Shown here: positions 1-8,331 of the stretch, piece by piece
Layout of the letters: the number at the start of each line of letters is the position of its first letter
Position numbering within the stretch: the first letter of the stretch is position 1
Assembly: GCA_900314925.1 (NCBI GenBank)
Contig: OMXC01000011.1
Span: 163,056 to 227,055, forward strand
DNA length: 64,000 nt
Source of the DNA: an uncultured Bacteroidales bacterium
GTDB taxonomy: Bacteria; Bacteroidota; Bacteroidia; Bacteroidales; P3
Direction: 5' to 3'
Translations under genes and position numbers: made by a program
Notes under the pieces: generated by a model
Told to the model about the DNA's origin: nothing
Seen by the model: only the letters and a program-made list of their open reading frames with translations
Database searches by the model: none

Positions 1-2382
1 CCAGCGGTTAAAAGCAACTGGGAAGACACTTTTGCGGATTTCGGCATCAAGAACAAATACAGCCGTTTCATCACCAACGGCAGCCTTGATAAGGTCATTG
101 AGGGCGACGGCTACGATGAGAAGGAATACTACGACCTTATCATTGTCGATGAGGCGCACAACTTCCGACACGACAGCAACGACAACTACGACCTGCTGCA
201 ACGTATCTGCAAGTCGGCACGACTCAACAAGGGCAATGTAAAAGGAGGCAAGCGTGTGCTGCTACTTTCGGCCACACCGCTCAACAATACGCCCGAGGAT
301 ATCAAGAACCAGTTGCTGCTGTTCCAGGATACCGCCCGTTGCACCCTCGACGGTGTGGGTAACATCGCCGACACTTTCGCTCCGTGGATTAAGGAATTCA
401 AAAGCCTGATGTCGCAGCGACGAGTCTTGAGTGCCGACTACCTCACCAGCCATATCGACGATATCAACCAGCAGATGCGCCACACCGTGTTGGAGAAGGT
501 GATGGTGCGTCGCACCCGCAGCAATATCCAGCACGAACCCCGTTATGCCGGAGAGATTCATTTCCCCCAACTGCTCGACCCCACCGACCGCACCTATCAG
601 ATGTCGCCCGAGGTGCTGATGCTCTTCGTCGACACCTACAAGAAATTGGTGGACACTCCTACCGCCAATCTGAAGGATGACAACCCCGAAATGTTCGACG
701 GCAGCGGCTTGCGCTATGCCCGATATAGAGCCATCGAATATTGCCCGTCTTACAGAATACCGTCTGGCAAAACAGCAAAACACATGGCCGACTCGCTGGC
801 CGGAATCTACCAAACCCACATGGTCAAACGTCTGGAGAGCAGTTTCGACGCCTTCCGCCGTTCGCTCCACACCCTCCTCGACGCCACCAACGGTATGATC
901 AAGATGTTCAACGAGGACAAGGTTATCATCGCTCCCGAGCTGAATGTAAAGAAACTGCAGGCCGATGGGATGGAGTTGGACGAGATAATCGAGCTGGCCA
1001 TTGGCAAGGGATTCGACCAAAACGAAATAACCTTCCGTGCTGCCGACTTCAAGCCCGATTTCCTGCCAATGCTTGAATACGATGCCGAGGTGCTGGAAAA
1101 CCTCTGCAAGCGGTGGGACAAGGTGAAATCCGACCCCAAGTTGGACCTCTTCGTCAGCATGCTGCAGGATGAACTCTTCGACAAGAGCAAGAACCTCGAA
1201 GGCAAGCTGGTGGTGTTCAGCGAGAGTGTCGATACCGTCAACTATCTGGAGAAGGAACTGAAAGAACGTCTGCACCGCAACGATATCCTTGCCGTCTGCG
1301 CCAGGAACCGCAACCGTCTGCGCGAGACCATACAGGCAAACTTCGATGCCAAATACAAGAAGGAATGGTGTAATGACTATAACATCATCATCACCTCCGA
1401 TGTGCTGGCCGAGGGTGTCAACCTGCACCGCGCCAATGTCATTGTCAACTACGACAGCCCTTGGAACGCCACCCGTCTGATGCAGCGCATTGGACGTGTG
1501 AACCGTATCGGCTCCACCGCCGACGCCATATATAACTATATGTTCTACCCCTCCGACCCGGGCGACGCCATCATCAGTTTGAAGAAGAACTCGCTCATCA
1601 AGTTGCAGAGTTTCCATTCCGCCCTCGGCGAGGACACTCGCATCTACTCGCACGAGGAAATGGTGCACGAATTCAAACTTTTCAATGCCGACGTGCGCGA
1701 CGAGACCGACCGCAGCCTTGAACTGCTGCGCGAGGTGCGGCATCTCCACGACACAAACCCCACGCTTTACCGCAAAATCAAACAACTGCCGCCCAAAAGC
1801 CGATGCTGTAGAATTGAAAATTCAAAATTGAAAATTGATAATTCAACAGTAACGTATTTGTCGTCAGATTTTAAGAAGGCTTTCTATCTCGTCGGCGAAT
1901 CAATCCGAGAACTATCCTTCCTCGAGGCGGCTGACATCTTCTATGCTGAGCCTGACGAAAAGGCTGTGCCGTTTGGCGACAGCGAGCCCCTCCACTATGA
2001 GCAGGTGCAGACGGCCTTGAAGCAATACACTCTCGACCAGCAGCGTGAGCGTCAGGACGACAAGCCCAAGATCGGCAGCAAAGACAACGACGCCAAGAAA
2101 GCCGCCGCCTTCCTGCGCGAGGTACGCCCAATGCTCGACGATGAAGGACGCCACACCGTTGACCGACTGAAGCAGCTGGTGGAACGCGGCACCTACAACC
2201 AGTTGGCCGACACTCTTATCCGTATGTCGAAGAAACAGAAGAAAGAGCCTGCTCCCATGATTAAGATTTTGGAGCAACTCGAAGAGTTGGACGGCCGTTA
2301 TGGACAGCCGCAAACTGAGACCTCTACCAAACAGATTGCACTCACCACCGCAGACATCATCCTTTCTGAAACATTCAAATAA
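1..2382 (+). CDS. SNF2/superfamily 2 DEAH helicase, 3' part
   Basis: This is the C-terminal 793 residues of a helicase whose start lies outside the window; the frame is open from base 1. Visible motifs are DEAH at residues 50-53 (motif II), SAT at 90-92 (motif III) and QRIGRVNRIG from residue 495 (motif VI), so it is an ATP-dependent superfamily 2 translocase of SNF2/helicase-C type. The gene ends 8 bp before a DNA adenine methyltransferase gene, and the pair looks like one operon. Helicase plus Eco57I-like methylase is the core of several phage-restriction systems (for example the DrmD/DrmMI pair of class 1 DISARM, or PLD-helicase/methylase loci), but the N-terminus and upstream genes needed to choose are missing. 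Around residues 603-617 there is a short AT-rich stretch that looks like an in-frame repeat insertion. Helicase identity is sure; the exact system is not. Confidence 0.85.
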   Translation, partial: PAVKSNWEDTFADFGIKNKYSRFITNGSLDKVIEGDGYDEKEYYDLIIVDEAHNFRHDSNDNYDLLQRICKSARLNKGNVKGGKRVLLLSATPLNNTPEDIKNQLLLFQDTARCTLDGVGNIADTFAPWIKEFKSLMSQRRVLSADYLTSHIDDINQQMRHTVLEKVMVRRTRSNIQHEPRYAGEIHFPQLLDPTDRTYQMSPEVLMLFVDTYKKLVDTPTANLKDDNPEMFDGSGLRYARYRAIEYCPSYRIPSGKTAKHMADSLAGIYQTHMVKRLESSFDAFRRSLHTLLDATNGMIKMFNEDKVIIAPELNVKKLQADGMELDEIIELAIGKGFDQNEITFRAADFKPDFLPMLEYDAEVLENLCKRWDKVKSDPKLDLFVSMLQDELFDKSKNLEGKLVVFSESVDTVNYLEKELKERLHRNDILAVCARNRNRLRETIQANFDAKYKKEWCNDYNIIITSDVLAEGVNLHRANVIVNYDSPWNATRLMQRIGRVNRIGSTADAIYNYMFYPSDPGDAIISLKKNSLIKLQSFHSALGEDTRIYSHEEMVHEFKLFNADVRDETDRSLELLREVRHLHDTNPTLYRKIKQLPPKSRCCRIENSKLKIDNSTVTYLSSDFKKAFYLVGESIRELSFLEAADIFYAEPDEKAVPFGDSEPLHYEQVQTALKQYTLDQQRERQDDKPKIGSKDNDAKKAAAFLREVRPMLDDEGRHTVDRLKQLVERGTYNQLADTLIRMSKKQKKEPAPMIKILEQLEELDGRYGQPQTETSTKQIALTTADIILSETFK
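1808..1849 (+). repeat. In-frame low-complexity insert in helicase gene
   Basis: Repeated gaattgaaaattcaaaatt-type DNA sits inside otherwise GC-rich helicase coding sequence and is translated as RIENSKLKIDNST. The composition and the short imperfect direct repeats resemble the low-complexity inserts in tilS near 58.8-59.7 kb. The frame is kept. Confidence 0.55.
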
Positions 2383-2390
2383 GCAATATT

Positions 2391-5378
2391 ATGAACCCCG
2401 AAACCCTCCGCAAGATATTCAAATCGCCGTTCGACTATAAGACCTATAGCAACGAGATTGTCCACCGCCTATTCGGCAGCAACGATGTGGCCACAACGCC
2501 AGAATTGCTCGACACTAATGCTACTGGCGACAAAAGCCATTATATCGGCCAGATGGAAGATGCCGATGGCCGTCTGTTGGGTTTCTTCTACACCCGTGTG
2601 GCCGATGGCGGCGATGTGCGCCGCAAACGGGTGGGGTTGCGTAAGCTGATACAGCCTTATCTGAAATATGATGTCGATGGGGCGATAGCAGTCTTCGATG
2701 ACGGGAATCATTGGCGACTCTCCTATATCTGCGACCTCAAGGAGGGCAATACCGCAGCCAAGCGTTTCTCGTATATCCTGGGTGATGAGCAGGGACAATA
2801 CAAAACTCCGTTAGAGCGATTGGGAAAGGTGGCGGAGAAGAATGGCCGTTTCAAGCTGTCCGACCTCAGGGAGGCCTTCTCCGTTGATGCCCTCAGCAAG
2901 GAGTTCTTCGATGAATATCATCGCCACTACGACATTATCATCAATGAATTGAAGCGACAAGGGTTTGAAGGTGCCACCATTCACGACTATGTAAAGAAGA
3001 TGATGGGACGCATTGTTTTTCTGCACTTTCTACAGAAGAAGGGCTGGCTGAACGGCAATCTTGCTTTTCTGCACGACCTATTCTTCTTCAGTCCGCATCA
3101 GGGCGACTTCCTCGAGCAGGTGCTGGAGCCGCTTTTCTTTGGCATCTTCAACACAGAGAAAGTCAACCGTGAGCAGCTGTTCAAGGCAAAAGGTTGGGAT
3201 ATGGGGTTGTTGGAAGATTGGAAAGAATTGCCTTATCTGAACGGAGGACTTTTTGAACGTGATGCTGTCGATGAACAAAATATCACTTTGCCGGCTTCGC
3301 TCTTTGAGGACTTGTTCACCTTTATGGCCTCCTATAACTTCACCGTCGACGAGAACGACCCCGATGATGCCGAGGTGGGTGTCGACCCCGAGATGCTGGG
3401 CAAGATCTTCGAAAGCCTGCTGGAGGACAACAAAGCCAAAGGTGCTTTCTACACTCCCAAGGAGATTGTACGCTATATGTGCAAAGAGTCGCTCATTGCC
3501 TACCTCGCCACACAGATAGATAAATCTCAATCAGAAACAAAAGAATCAAAAGATAATTCTAATAATTCTTTTCATTCTGATTGCGAAAAGATAATCCGTC
3601 TATTTGTCGAGACTCACGAAATGCAACCCGAGTTAGAACCCTATCGTGAAGCATTAGACACTGCCCTGCGCGAGGTGAAAATCTGTGACCCCGCTATTGG
3701 CAGCGGTGCTTTTCCCATGGGCCTGCTTAATGAGCTTTGGCGTTGCCGTGAAGCAATTGAAGAAACCTCTTCCCGCGTAGAGTTAAAGAAAGAAATCATC
3801 GAGAACAACATCTATGGTGTCGATATTGAGAAAGGTGCCATCGACATCGCCCGCCTGCGTTTCTGGCTGAGTATCGTGGTGGATGCCGAGGAGCCGGAGC
3901 CCTTGCCCAACTTCGACTACAAGTTTATGCAGGGCAATAGCCTAATAGAGAGTTTCGAGGGCTTTGACCTCAGCCGCATCTCGAGCCGTTTACGTGGCGG
4001 GCAATCCAAATCGATGCAGTTGGTGTTGGGTATTGATAGCCATACCAGCCGACAGAACCTGCAACGCCTCCTCCGTGAATATTTCTCTGTCACTGACCAC
4101 AAGCAGAAAGCCAGTATGCGTCAAGCCATCAACGATGAAGTAAAGACCCTCATTCGTGAGAGCATCGGCGGTACACCCGCATCCCTCGCCAAGTTAGAGA
4201 AAATGGATTGTTCCGCCAACCAAGACTTCTTCCTTTGGCACACCTGGTTCAAAGACATTTTCGACAACGGCGGCTTTGATATAGTTATTGGAAATCCGCC
4301 GTATATAAACATTGCAAACTTGACGGATGATTACGCAAGAATGTTTTACCAGCGAAACTATAAAACAGTTAAGAATAAGTGCGATTTGTACAGTATATTT
4401 ACGGAAAGAGCACATGGGTTACTAAAGATGAGAGGAATATGCTCCTTTATTTTTTCAAAAAGTTGGTTGGGAACTGATAGTTTCTCCTTATTTAGGAAAT
4501 TTCTTGTTAGTGAAACAAAGGTTATAAAGTTGGTTGATTTGCCAGACAAAGTGTTCGTGAATGCAACAGTAAAAACGTGTATTATCTTGTTCTCTAAAGC
4601 CAAAACAAATAACCATACAATCATTTTGGAGAATTATGATGGAATTGTTTTTTGCAAGATGGATCATTCACTTACATACAAAAGTATAATGCGATATGAC
4701 AATTATCCTTTTTCATTTGAACATGGAATTGATTTGTCAAAAGTAGAAGTTGTTGCGCTTGGCGATATTGCAGAATTCTCTTTAGGCATCAAAACCAGTA
4801 ACGATAAAAAATTTATTAGCAATAGTCCTTTCCCTGAAGATAGTTATAGATTGATAAGAGGAAGAAATATTCAGAGGTACAACACTCCATTGAGTCAAGA
4901 ATGGATTTGGTATAGACCTGATTTGTTTATGGAAAAGGTGGGTGCCGGTCCTAGAAAATTAGAAAACTTCCTTGTTAAGAAAAAAATCCTCATTCAAGAT
5001 ATAGCACAAGAAATCTGTGCTACTATTGATAGTAATATGTACTTGTGCAATGACACAATAAATCTAATATTCGGTATAGATGATAAGTTTAAGTTTGAAT
5101 ACGTTCTTGGACTTTTGAACTCTAAGCCAGTGAGATTTTGGCATAAGAAAATCTTTCCAGAAGGCTTGCACATCAAGATTTATCAGCTAAAAGAAATACC
5201 AATTCCGGTGGTGTCATTTGAAAGGCAAGATACGGTAGTGGAACTTGTGAATCAAATTCTTTTGAAGAAGAAATCCAACCCAAACGCTGACACCTCATCT
5301 TTAGAATATGAAATAGACAAATTAGTCTACCAACTATACAACCTCACCCCCGAAGAAATCACTGTAATTGAACAATAA
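2391..5378 (+). CDS. Eco57I-type DNA adenine methyltransferase (restriction-modification)
   Basis: A 995-residue class I SAM-dependent DNA methyltransferase. The SAM-binding motif DPAIGSGAF starts at residue 433 and the catalytic NPPY motif of N6-adenine methylases is at 635-638. The N-terminal ~400 residues resemble the N-terminal region of type IIG and PglX-like enzymes; no nuclease motif could be placed confidently. Residues after ~640 form the target-recognition half, with two blocks that look like TRD segments (around LGDIAEFSLGIKTSNDKKF and RLIRGRNIQRY) and a TaqI-like C-terminal tail. Base composition changes from GC-rich to strongly AT-rich at the NPPY motif, which suggests that the specificity half was exchanged. 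It follows the helicase by 8 bp, and the two probably act together in modification and restriction of foreign DNA. Confidence 0.88.
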   Translation: MNPETLRKIFKSPFDYKTYSNEIVHRLFGSNDVATTPELLDTNATGDKSHYIGQMEDADGRLLGFFYTRVADGGDVRRKRVGLRKLIQPYLKYDVDGAIAVFDDGNHWRLSYICDLKEGNTAAKRFSYILGDEQGQYKTPLERLGKVAEKNGRFKLSDLREAFSVDALSKEFFDEYHRHYDIIINELKRQGFEGATIHDYVKKMMGRIVFLHFLQKKGWLNGNLAFLHDLFFFSPHQGDFLEQVLEPLFFGIFNTEKVNREQLFKAKGWDMGLLEDWKELPYLNGGLFERDAVDEQNITLPASLFEDLFTFMASYNFTVDENDPDDAEVGVDPEMLGKIFESLLEDNKAKGAFYTPKEIVRYMCKESLIAYLATQIDKSQSETKESKDNSNNSFHSDCEKIIRLFVETHEMQPELEPYREALDTALREVKICDPAIGSGAFPMGLLNELWRCREAIEETSSRVELKKEIIENNIYGVDIEKGAIDIARLRFWLSIVVDAEEPEPLPNFDYKFMQGNSLIESFEGFDLSRISSRLRGGQSKSMQLVLGIDSHTSRQNLQRLLREYFSVTDHKQKASMRQAINDEVKTLIRESIGGTPASLAKLEKMDCSANQDFFLWHTWFKDIFDNGGFDIVIGNPPYINIANLTDDYARMFYQRNYKTVKNKCDLYSIFTERAHGLLKMRGICSFIFSKSWLGTDSFSLFRKFLVSETKVIKLVDLPDKVFVNATVKTCIILFSKAKTNNHTIILENYDGIVFCKMDHSLTYKSIMRYDNYPFSFEHGIDLSKVEVVALGDIAEFSLGIKTSNDKKFISNSPFPEDSYRLIRGRNIQRYNTPLSQEWIWYRPDLFMEKVGAGPRKLENFLVKKKILIQDIAQEICATIDSNMYLCNDTINLIFGIDDKFKFEYVLGLLNSKPVRFWHKKIFPEGLHIKIYQLKEIPIPVVSFERQDTVVELVNQILLKKKSNPNADTSSLEYEIDKLVYQLYNLTPEEITVIEQ

Positions 5379-5416
5379 ACTTGATATTCAGTCGTTATGC
5401 AACAAAAAAGTTCACT

Positions 5417-6163
5417 ATGTGGCATAAGATAATTAATAATTGGAAGTATATTGTGGCAGGTATAACAATAGTATTGGCTCCAATATTATTGAATTTTATA
5501 CTATTACTTCAAGTAGGTATTCCTGAACAATTGATCGTTGGAGATTCGAAATCATGGCTCTCTTTTTGGGGGACTTATATAGGGTCAATAGGTACTATTC
5601 TAATGGTTTTTATTACATATAAGACACTAAAACAAAACAATGAGCAGTTAGACGAACTGAAACGCCAATGGGAAGATGAACATCGGCCTAGAATAAACAT
5701 ATCTATTGCTATATATCGTAAGGCGTTATTTATTAAGATAAAAAACATAGGGGTTGGTAACGCAACAAATATAAAACTTTCCTTCAACAAGGATTTTATT
5801 ATGAAATTGCCAAAAGAGAAATATAAAGATTTATATTTAAATGTTGAGAAACGACCATTCTCTATTGAGCCAGGTGGGGCAAAGTACATTTTGATAGGTT
5901 TTTGTGAGGATATTCAAAAAGAATGGGAAAACAAAAGTGTTGTTTTGAATATTGTAGGTACATATTGTTCAAAATATACCATTAACGAAACTTTTTGCAT
6001 GGAGGATTTTATTACACAAAGATTTATGGAAGTAAAAGATGCATTATGGGAAATTGCTGACGGTCTGTCTTGTCCCAATAGTGACCATTACCCTATCCAG
6101 AAAAGCCTTGATGTGATAGCCAAAAAGAAGCAAATATCTTCTACCGACATTGATATTAAATAA
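5417..6163 (+). CDS. Two-TM membrane protein, unknown function
   Basis: About 248 residues. Two hydrophobic segments lie near residues 10-33 and 48-67, followed by a charged, probably coiled-coil stretch (KTLKQNNEQLDELKRQWEDE) and a soluble beta-rich C-terminal domain that begins with HRPRINI. This layout is common in uncharacterised membrane proteins of accessory regions, and I do not recognise a named family. An in-frame TTG at 5381 would add 12 residues; I chose the ATG at 5417 because it directly precedes the hydrophobic segment. The gene is AT-rich like its neighbours and lies 38 bp after the methyltransferase stop, so it could be co-transcribed with the restriction genes. Whether it belongs to that system is inference. 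Confidence 0.7.
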   Translation: MWHKIINNWKYIVAGITIVLAPILLNFILLLQVGIPEQLIVGDSKSWLSFWGTYIGSIGTILMVFITYKTLKQNNEQLDELKRQWEDEHRPRINISIAIYRKALFIKIKNIGVGNATNIKLSFNKDFIMKLPKEKYKDLYLNVEKRPFSIEPGGAKYILIGFCEDIQKEWENKSVVLNIVGTYCSKYTINETFCMEDFITQRFMEVKDALWEIADGLSCPNSDHYPIQKSLDVIAKKKQISSTDIDIK

Positions 6164-6181
6164 TATTTCATAAAACTTAAA

Positions 6182-7036
6182 GTGGAATTAGTACATTCAG
6201 AAAAGCCTCTTGTGGGAGATGATAGATTCAAGAAGCTTTACCATTTTACATCATTTGATATATTTGTTAGAATTTGGCTGTCAAAAAAGTTGAAGTTTGG
6301 CAGTATGCTAAACGTAAACGATATACAGGAGTCTATGAAGGGCATATCAATTTCTAACCCTTCTCACTTGCCGGTGATGTTCGCGTTTCAAGATTTGGTT
6401 ACACAGTATAAACAGATTAGCTTTTCTTTGGACCAAGATTCATCCATAAAAGGATACATGAACACAATGATGTGGGGGTATTATGCAGATAAGTCACGTG
6501 GAGTATGCATCGAGTTTGATTATGACAAATTAAAAATACCCGATGAGGTTTTAAAAGGAGTCGTGAATTATTGTGATATTCCACCACAGCGTACAGATAT
6601 TCCAGACTCGATAACCACAATCAAGGAACTGAAAGATTATATTGCAGCAGAACAGAATGGTCTATTCTTCACCAAGCAAACAGGGTGGTCCGGAGAAAAA
6701 GAATATAGGTTGGTTTGTAATGCATTGGACTATCTTGATGTTGATGGGGCTATTGATTGTGTGTATTTGACCTCTTATGAAAGTGATGAGTGTAGGTTGG
6801 TAGAGCAACTTGTGCATGATGAAATAGAGGTAAAATACATCCATTATCTTAATGGGATGCTTACCGCATCTGAAACTAAGAAAACTCGATTACAAATTGA
6901 AAAGATTCAAAAAAAACCGGGTGTCTTAAAACAGATGTCTGACCAAGCCAAGAAATACTATCAAGAACACAAGGAGAACGAGGATTTCCCACTTGTCTTG
7001 GACAAGTACATTCTTAGTCACACTGACACTCCTTAA
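6182..7036 (+). CDS. DUF2971 family protein
   Basis: A 284-residue protein of the DUF2971 type. It shows the N-terminal LYHFTSFDIFVRIWLSKKLKFG block, the central MWGYYADKSRGVCIEFDYD block (family pattern W-x-x-Y-A-x-x-x-x-G-x-C-I-x-F) and the later WSGEKEYRLV block. The biochemical activity of DUF2971 is not established; members are frequent in defence and mobile regions. The start is a GTG at 6182: the frame is closed by the previous stop at 6163, and no ATG lies before residue 40. It follows the two-TM gene by 18 bp and probably shares its transcript. Codon use is AT-rich, unlike the core genes further right. Confidence 0.78.
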   Translation: MELVHSEKPLVGDDRFKKLYHFTSFDIFVRIWLSKKLKFGSMLNVNDIQESMKGISISNPSHLPVMFAFQDLVTQYKQISFSLDQDSSIKGYMNTMMWGYYADKSRGVCIEFDYDKLKIPDEVLKGVVNYCDIPPQRTDIPDSITTIKELKDYIAAEQNGLFFTKQTGWSGEKEYRLVCNALDYLDVDGAIDCVYLTSYESDECRLVEQLVHDEIEVKYIHYLNGMLTASETKKTRLQIEKIQKKPGVLKQMSDQAKKYYQEHKENEDFPLVLDKYILSHTDTP

Positions 7037-7051
7037 TACATCATTGATTCT

Positions 7052-7324
7052 TTATTTTATACAGAATTGTCTCGGCAAGACCTCTTGCAGATTGTTTTTT
7101 AGGATATGGGCTTCATCATGTACTTTCTGTTCAAACATTTCTTTGTACAGTTCCTTGGCAGACTCGGCTATCTGAGGGCAAAGCAATATTTCCCTCTTCC
7201 AATAGGCAATAGCCAATTCCTCCGACTCCTTTAACTCGATGTCAGATATAAGCATTGTACCGCCACTGCTGTTATTGCAAATCCAAACCAACCATTTGAT
7301 CGCCGAGGCTGAACACCGCGCCAT
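7052..7324 (-). CDS. Small hypothetical protein
   Basis: A 90-residue leftward frame that converges on the DUF2971 gene with 15 bp between the stops. The sequence is helical and charged, with Cys residues near the N-terminus, and I do not recognise it. The frame can be extended to a TTG at 7378, but that codon lies inside a perfect -7 box (TATTTTTG, 7376-7383), so translation more likely starts at the ATG at 7324, giving a leader of about 50 nt. The promoter supports a real gene. Its role is unknown; a toxin-antitoxin or regulatory function is possible but unsupported. Confidence 0.5.
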   Translation of the reverse strand: MARCSASAIKWLVWICNNSSGGTMLISDIELKESEELAIAYWKREILLCPQIAESAKELYKEMFEQKVHDEAHILKNNLQEVLPRQFCIK

Positions 7325-7375
7325 AGTTGCTTCGTATTTTTTAATCTCAAGTTGTTTGTCCAAATTTTTTTCTTG

Positions 7376-7383
7376 CAAAAATA
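7376..7383 (-). promoter_or_regulatory. -7 box TATTTTTG of the small leftward gene
   Basis: Exact match to the Bacteroidota TAnnTTTG box on the minus strand, about 50 bp before the ATG at 7324. No clear TTTG -33 element was found at 19-21 bp. Confidence 0.5.
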
Positions 7384-7596
7384 CAACATTATAATCGTTA
7401 ATACTACGGTGTTTTTCGCTTGTTATAATTCACTGTAAATCAATATTACATTTAATACGCCGGCGTTTTAATACCTATTCCGGAGTCGTTTTATTAATTA
7501 AAATTCATGAAAATACAGCTAAACACAATAGAATCTCAGATTAATCCGGAACAAAACAATCAAAGAAAATATCTATCAATTTTTGAAAAAAATCTG

Positions 7597-7625
7597 TTGC
7601 AAATCATATAAAACTCGTATCTTTG
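7597..7625 (+). promoter_or_regulatory. Promoter of HNH-DUF4062 pair
   Basis: TATCTTTG at 7618-7625 is a perfect -7 box, and a TTG at 7597-7599 lies 18 bp upstream as a weak -33 element. The HNH ATG is at 7642, so the leader is about 12 nt. The 260 bp to the left (7380-7640) are AT-rich and hold no convincing gene. Confidence 0.65.
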
Positions 7626-7641
7626 CAAAAAAATTATAGAT

Positions 7642-8307
7642 ATGAGTATTCCTGATAAAGTACGGAAAGACCTTTGGGCTAAATCTGGTAATAGATGTGC
7701 AATATGTAAAAAAGAATTCTTTACTAGTATCGATACAGACGATTTTAATATTGGAGAAGAATGTCATATTGTAAGTCCTAAACCTAATGGACCAAGACAT
7801 ATTGAGAACTACGGTGATTATGACGCATACGACAACATCATTTTATTATGTAGAAATCACCATAAAGAGATAGATGACCCTGCCAATTTTAGTAAATACA
7901 CAGTTGCGAAACTTGCTGAAATAAAAAAGGAACATGAAAACTGGGTTAGACAGAGCTTAAAACCCAAAAAGATGGCGGTTTTTTCATTAATAAATAATGG
8001 AACTGATTTGGTTTCTATCATTGGAGGCTCAGTTGCTATTAACAAATTTAATGTTGAAATACAATCAGAGAACGAGGCCGAACTAATAGGTGGATTTTGG
8101 CAAGAGATTACTGATTTTATGGATATTTTCTTAGATTTGGAACCCATCGAAATTACACGTATGGAATTCTCGTATTCCAAATTAATAAAAGAGTTAAATG
8201 AGTCAGGATTCATGGTTTATGGAAGAAAAATAAAAATACCCCTTTTAAAAAAATATGGAGATACAACACTGTATAGTGCGGCCGATATATATATAAAGCG
8301 AAAGTAA
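7642..8307 (+). CDS. HNH endonuclease with novel C-terminal domain
   Basis: A 221-residue protein. Residues 1-95 are an HNH nuclease domain: C19-x2-C22, H42 in CHIV (the expected catalytic His), N65 and C70 in NIILLC, and H73/H74 followed by D78. The Cys pairs probably bind a structural zinc ion, and H42 should activate water for phosphodiester cleavage. Residues ~105-221 form a second domain of alternating beta and helical segments that I do not recognise and that could sense a signal or bind a partner. The gene has its own promoter and lies 24 bp upstream of a DUF4062 gene in the same direction. The AT-rich composition and the neighbouring restriction genes suggest an anti-phage nuclease effector. 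The HNH assignment is firm; the defence role is inference. Confidence 0.83.
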   Translation: MSIPDKVRKDLWAKSGNRCAICKKEFFTSIDTDDFNIGEECHIVSPKPNGPRHIENYGDYDAYDNIILLCRNHHKEIDDPANFSKYTVAKLAEIKKEHENWVRQSLKPKKMAVFSLINNGTDLVSIIGGSVAINKFNVEIQSENEAELIGGFWQEITDFMDIFLDLEPIEITRMEFSYSKLIKELNESGFMVYGRKIKIPLLKKYGDTTLYSAADIYIKRK

Positions 8308-8331
8308 TTCATAATTAGGAAAAACGACACT

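Noticed and set aside
262..1785. Long open frame on the minus strand inside the helicase gene
   Set aside because: It is the reverse shadow of a GC-rich coding gene; it has no promoter and no recognisable domain, while the plus strand carries all helicase motifs.
1..5378. Complete DISARM system
   Set aside because: Only a helicase and a methylase are visible; drmA, drmB and drmC are not present downstream and the left side is cut off.
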